A stretch of 64,000 bases of DNA from a bacterium endosymbiont of Escarpia laminata (lineage in GTDB: Bacteria > Pseudomonadota > Gammaproteobacteria > Chromatiales > Chromatiaceae). A model generated the notes under the pieces. That model was not told where the DNA came from. It saw only the letters and a list, made by a program, of their open reading frames with translations, and ran no database searches. The stretch lies in the NCBI GenBank assembly GCA_003660235.1, contig QGON01000065.1, positions 1-64,000 of the forward strand, written 5' to 3'. The position numbers and the translations under genes are program-made. Shown here one piece after another: positions 63,801 to 64,000 of this stretch. How positions within the stretch are numbered: position 1 is the first letter of the stretch; each line of letters starts with the position of its first letter.

Positions 63801-64000
63801 TCAACCGCTACATCTATGTGATGAACAACCCGTTGAAGTACAACGATCCCAGCGGCCACTTTCTCAATTTCATCATTGGTGCGATCATCATGATCGGCTC
63901 CCAATTCATCGACAATCCCTATATCAGGATGATAGGGATGGTAGTGGGAATGGCGATGATGGGGGGTGCGTTTTTTGGAGAAGCGTTATTTACCGCAGCA
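57890..64000 (+). CDS. Giant SpvB/FG-GAP/RHS-repeat polymorphic toxin-like protein (partial, 3' end beyond window)
   Basis: An uninterrupted frame of 2037 codons that reaches the window end. Signal-like start ([23 protein letters not shown]), then an SpvB-like N-terminal domain ([37 protein letters not shown]), seven FG-GAP/VCBS repeats (~318-690), YD repeats (~840-1355), a coiled-coil/Cys insertion (~1357-1623), more YD repeats, and the RHS core ([32 protein letters not shown]) ending DPSGH near residue 1990. A hydrophobic segment ([16 protein letters not shown]) begins the variable tail, which is cut off. AAGGGA precedes the ATG. RHS/Tc-type shells carry a C-terminal effector; identity unknown here. 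Confidence 0.92.
   Translation, partial: [2037 protein letters not shown]

Overview
The window looks like a chromosomal segment of a free-living or symbiotic gammaproteobacterium. The clues are a complete rnfABCDGE operon, an OxyR with cysteines at the E. coli positions (199 and 208), CpdA, Hda, SfsA, a purM-purN-DUF3108 operon and a multi-domain c-di-GMP signalling operon. The mix of housekeeping genes resembles sulfur-oxidising Chromatiales or Sedimenticola/Thiodiazotropha-type genomes, but this is inferred from gene content and no marker here fixes the genus. No rRNA, tRNA or CRISPR array was seen.

Layout. 1-0.7 kb: decayed IS1595-type transposase. 0.7-6.7 kb (minus strand): rnfA-B-C-D-G-E followed by rsmE. 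7-9 kb: metG. 9.6-14.6 kb (minus): REC-PAS-GGDEF, a DUF3365 sensor histidine kinase and REC-DUF3369-HD-GYP, translationally coupled, i.e. a sensor with both a c-di-GMP synthase and a c-di-GMP hydrolase output. 14.8-17.3 kb: class I aldolase and, divergently, the Fe-S carrier ApbC/Mrp. 17.4-20.8 kb: a frameshifted RCC1/PKD/FN3 surface protein and a broken SRAP gene. 20.9-26 kb: glycine-zipper protein, an 11-residue-repeat protein, a large MscK-type channel and a dCMP deaminase-like protein. 26-28.8 kb: small membrane protein, META-domain protein and a prokaryotic pentameric ligand-gated channel.

28.8-37 kb is an accessory island. Five minus-strand genes (beta-barrel protein, Ntn-type linear amide hydrolase, DUF502 membrane protein, N,N-dimethylformamidase-beta-like protein, OprB-type porin) face a divergent AraC-type regulator. 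The shared promoter region carries two identical 13-bp palindromes 21 bp apart and a heptanucleotide tandem repeat. A SemiSWEET transporter and IS200/IS4 debris follow. I read this as an inducible system for taking up and hydrolysing an unknown amide; the substrate is not known.

37.9-47.3 kb is conserved housekeeping: DUF3108, purN, purM, DUF2066, a PgsA-like enzyme, hda, wrbA, arsC-like, yihY and a PilZ-like protein. 47.4-50.9 kb: two thioredoxin-fold proteins, TolC, an HlyD-like adaptor and acylphosphatase, with no inner-membrane pump. 51-55.2 kb: a Pro/Tyr/Gln-rich secreted protein, a MITE-like insertion with CTAG duplications, sfsA, cpdA and oxyR. 55.2-64 kb: a repeat-rich spacer, then an Lnt-like acyltransferase, a membrane-anchored coiled-coil protein and a very large SpvB/FG-GAP/RHS protein that runs off the end of the window just after its RHS core, so its C-terminal effector is not visible.
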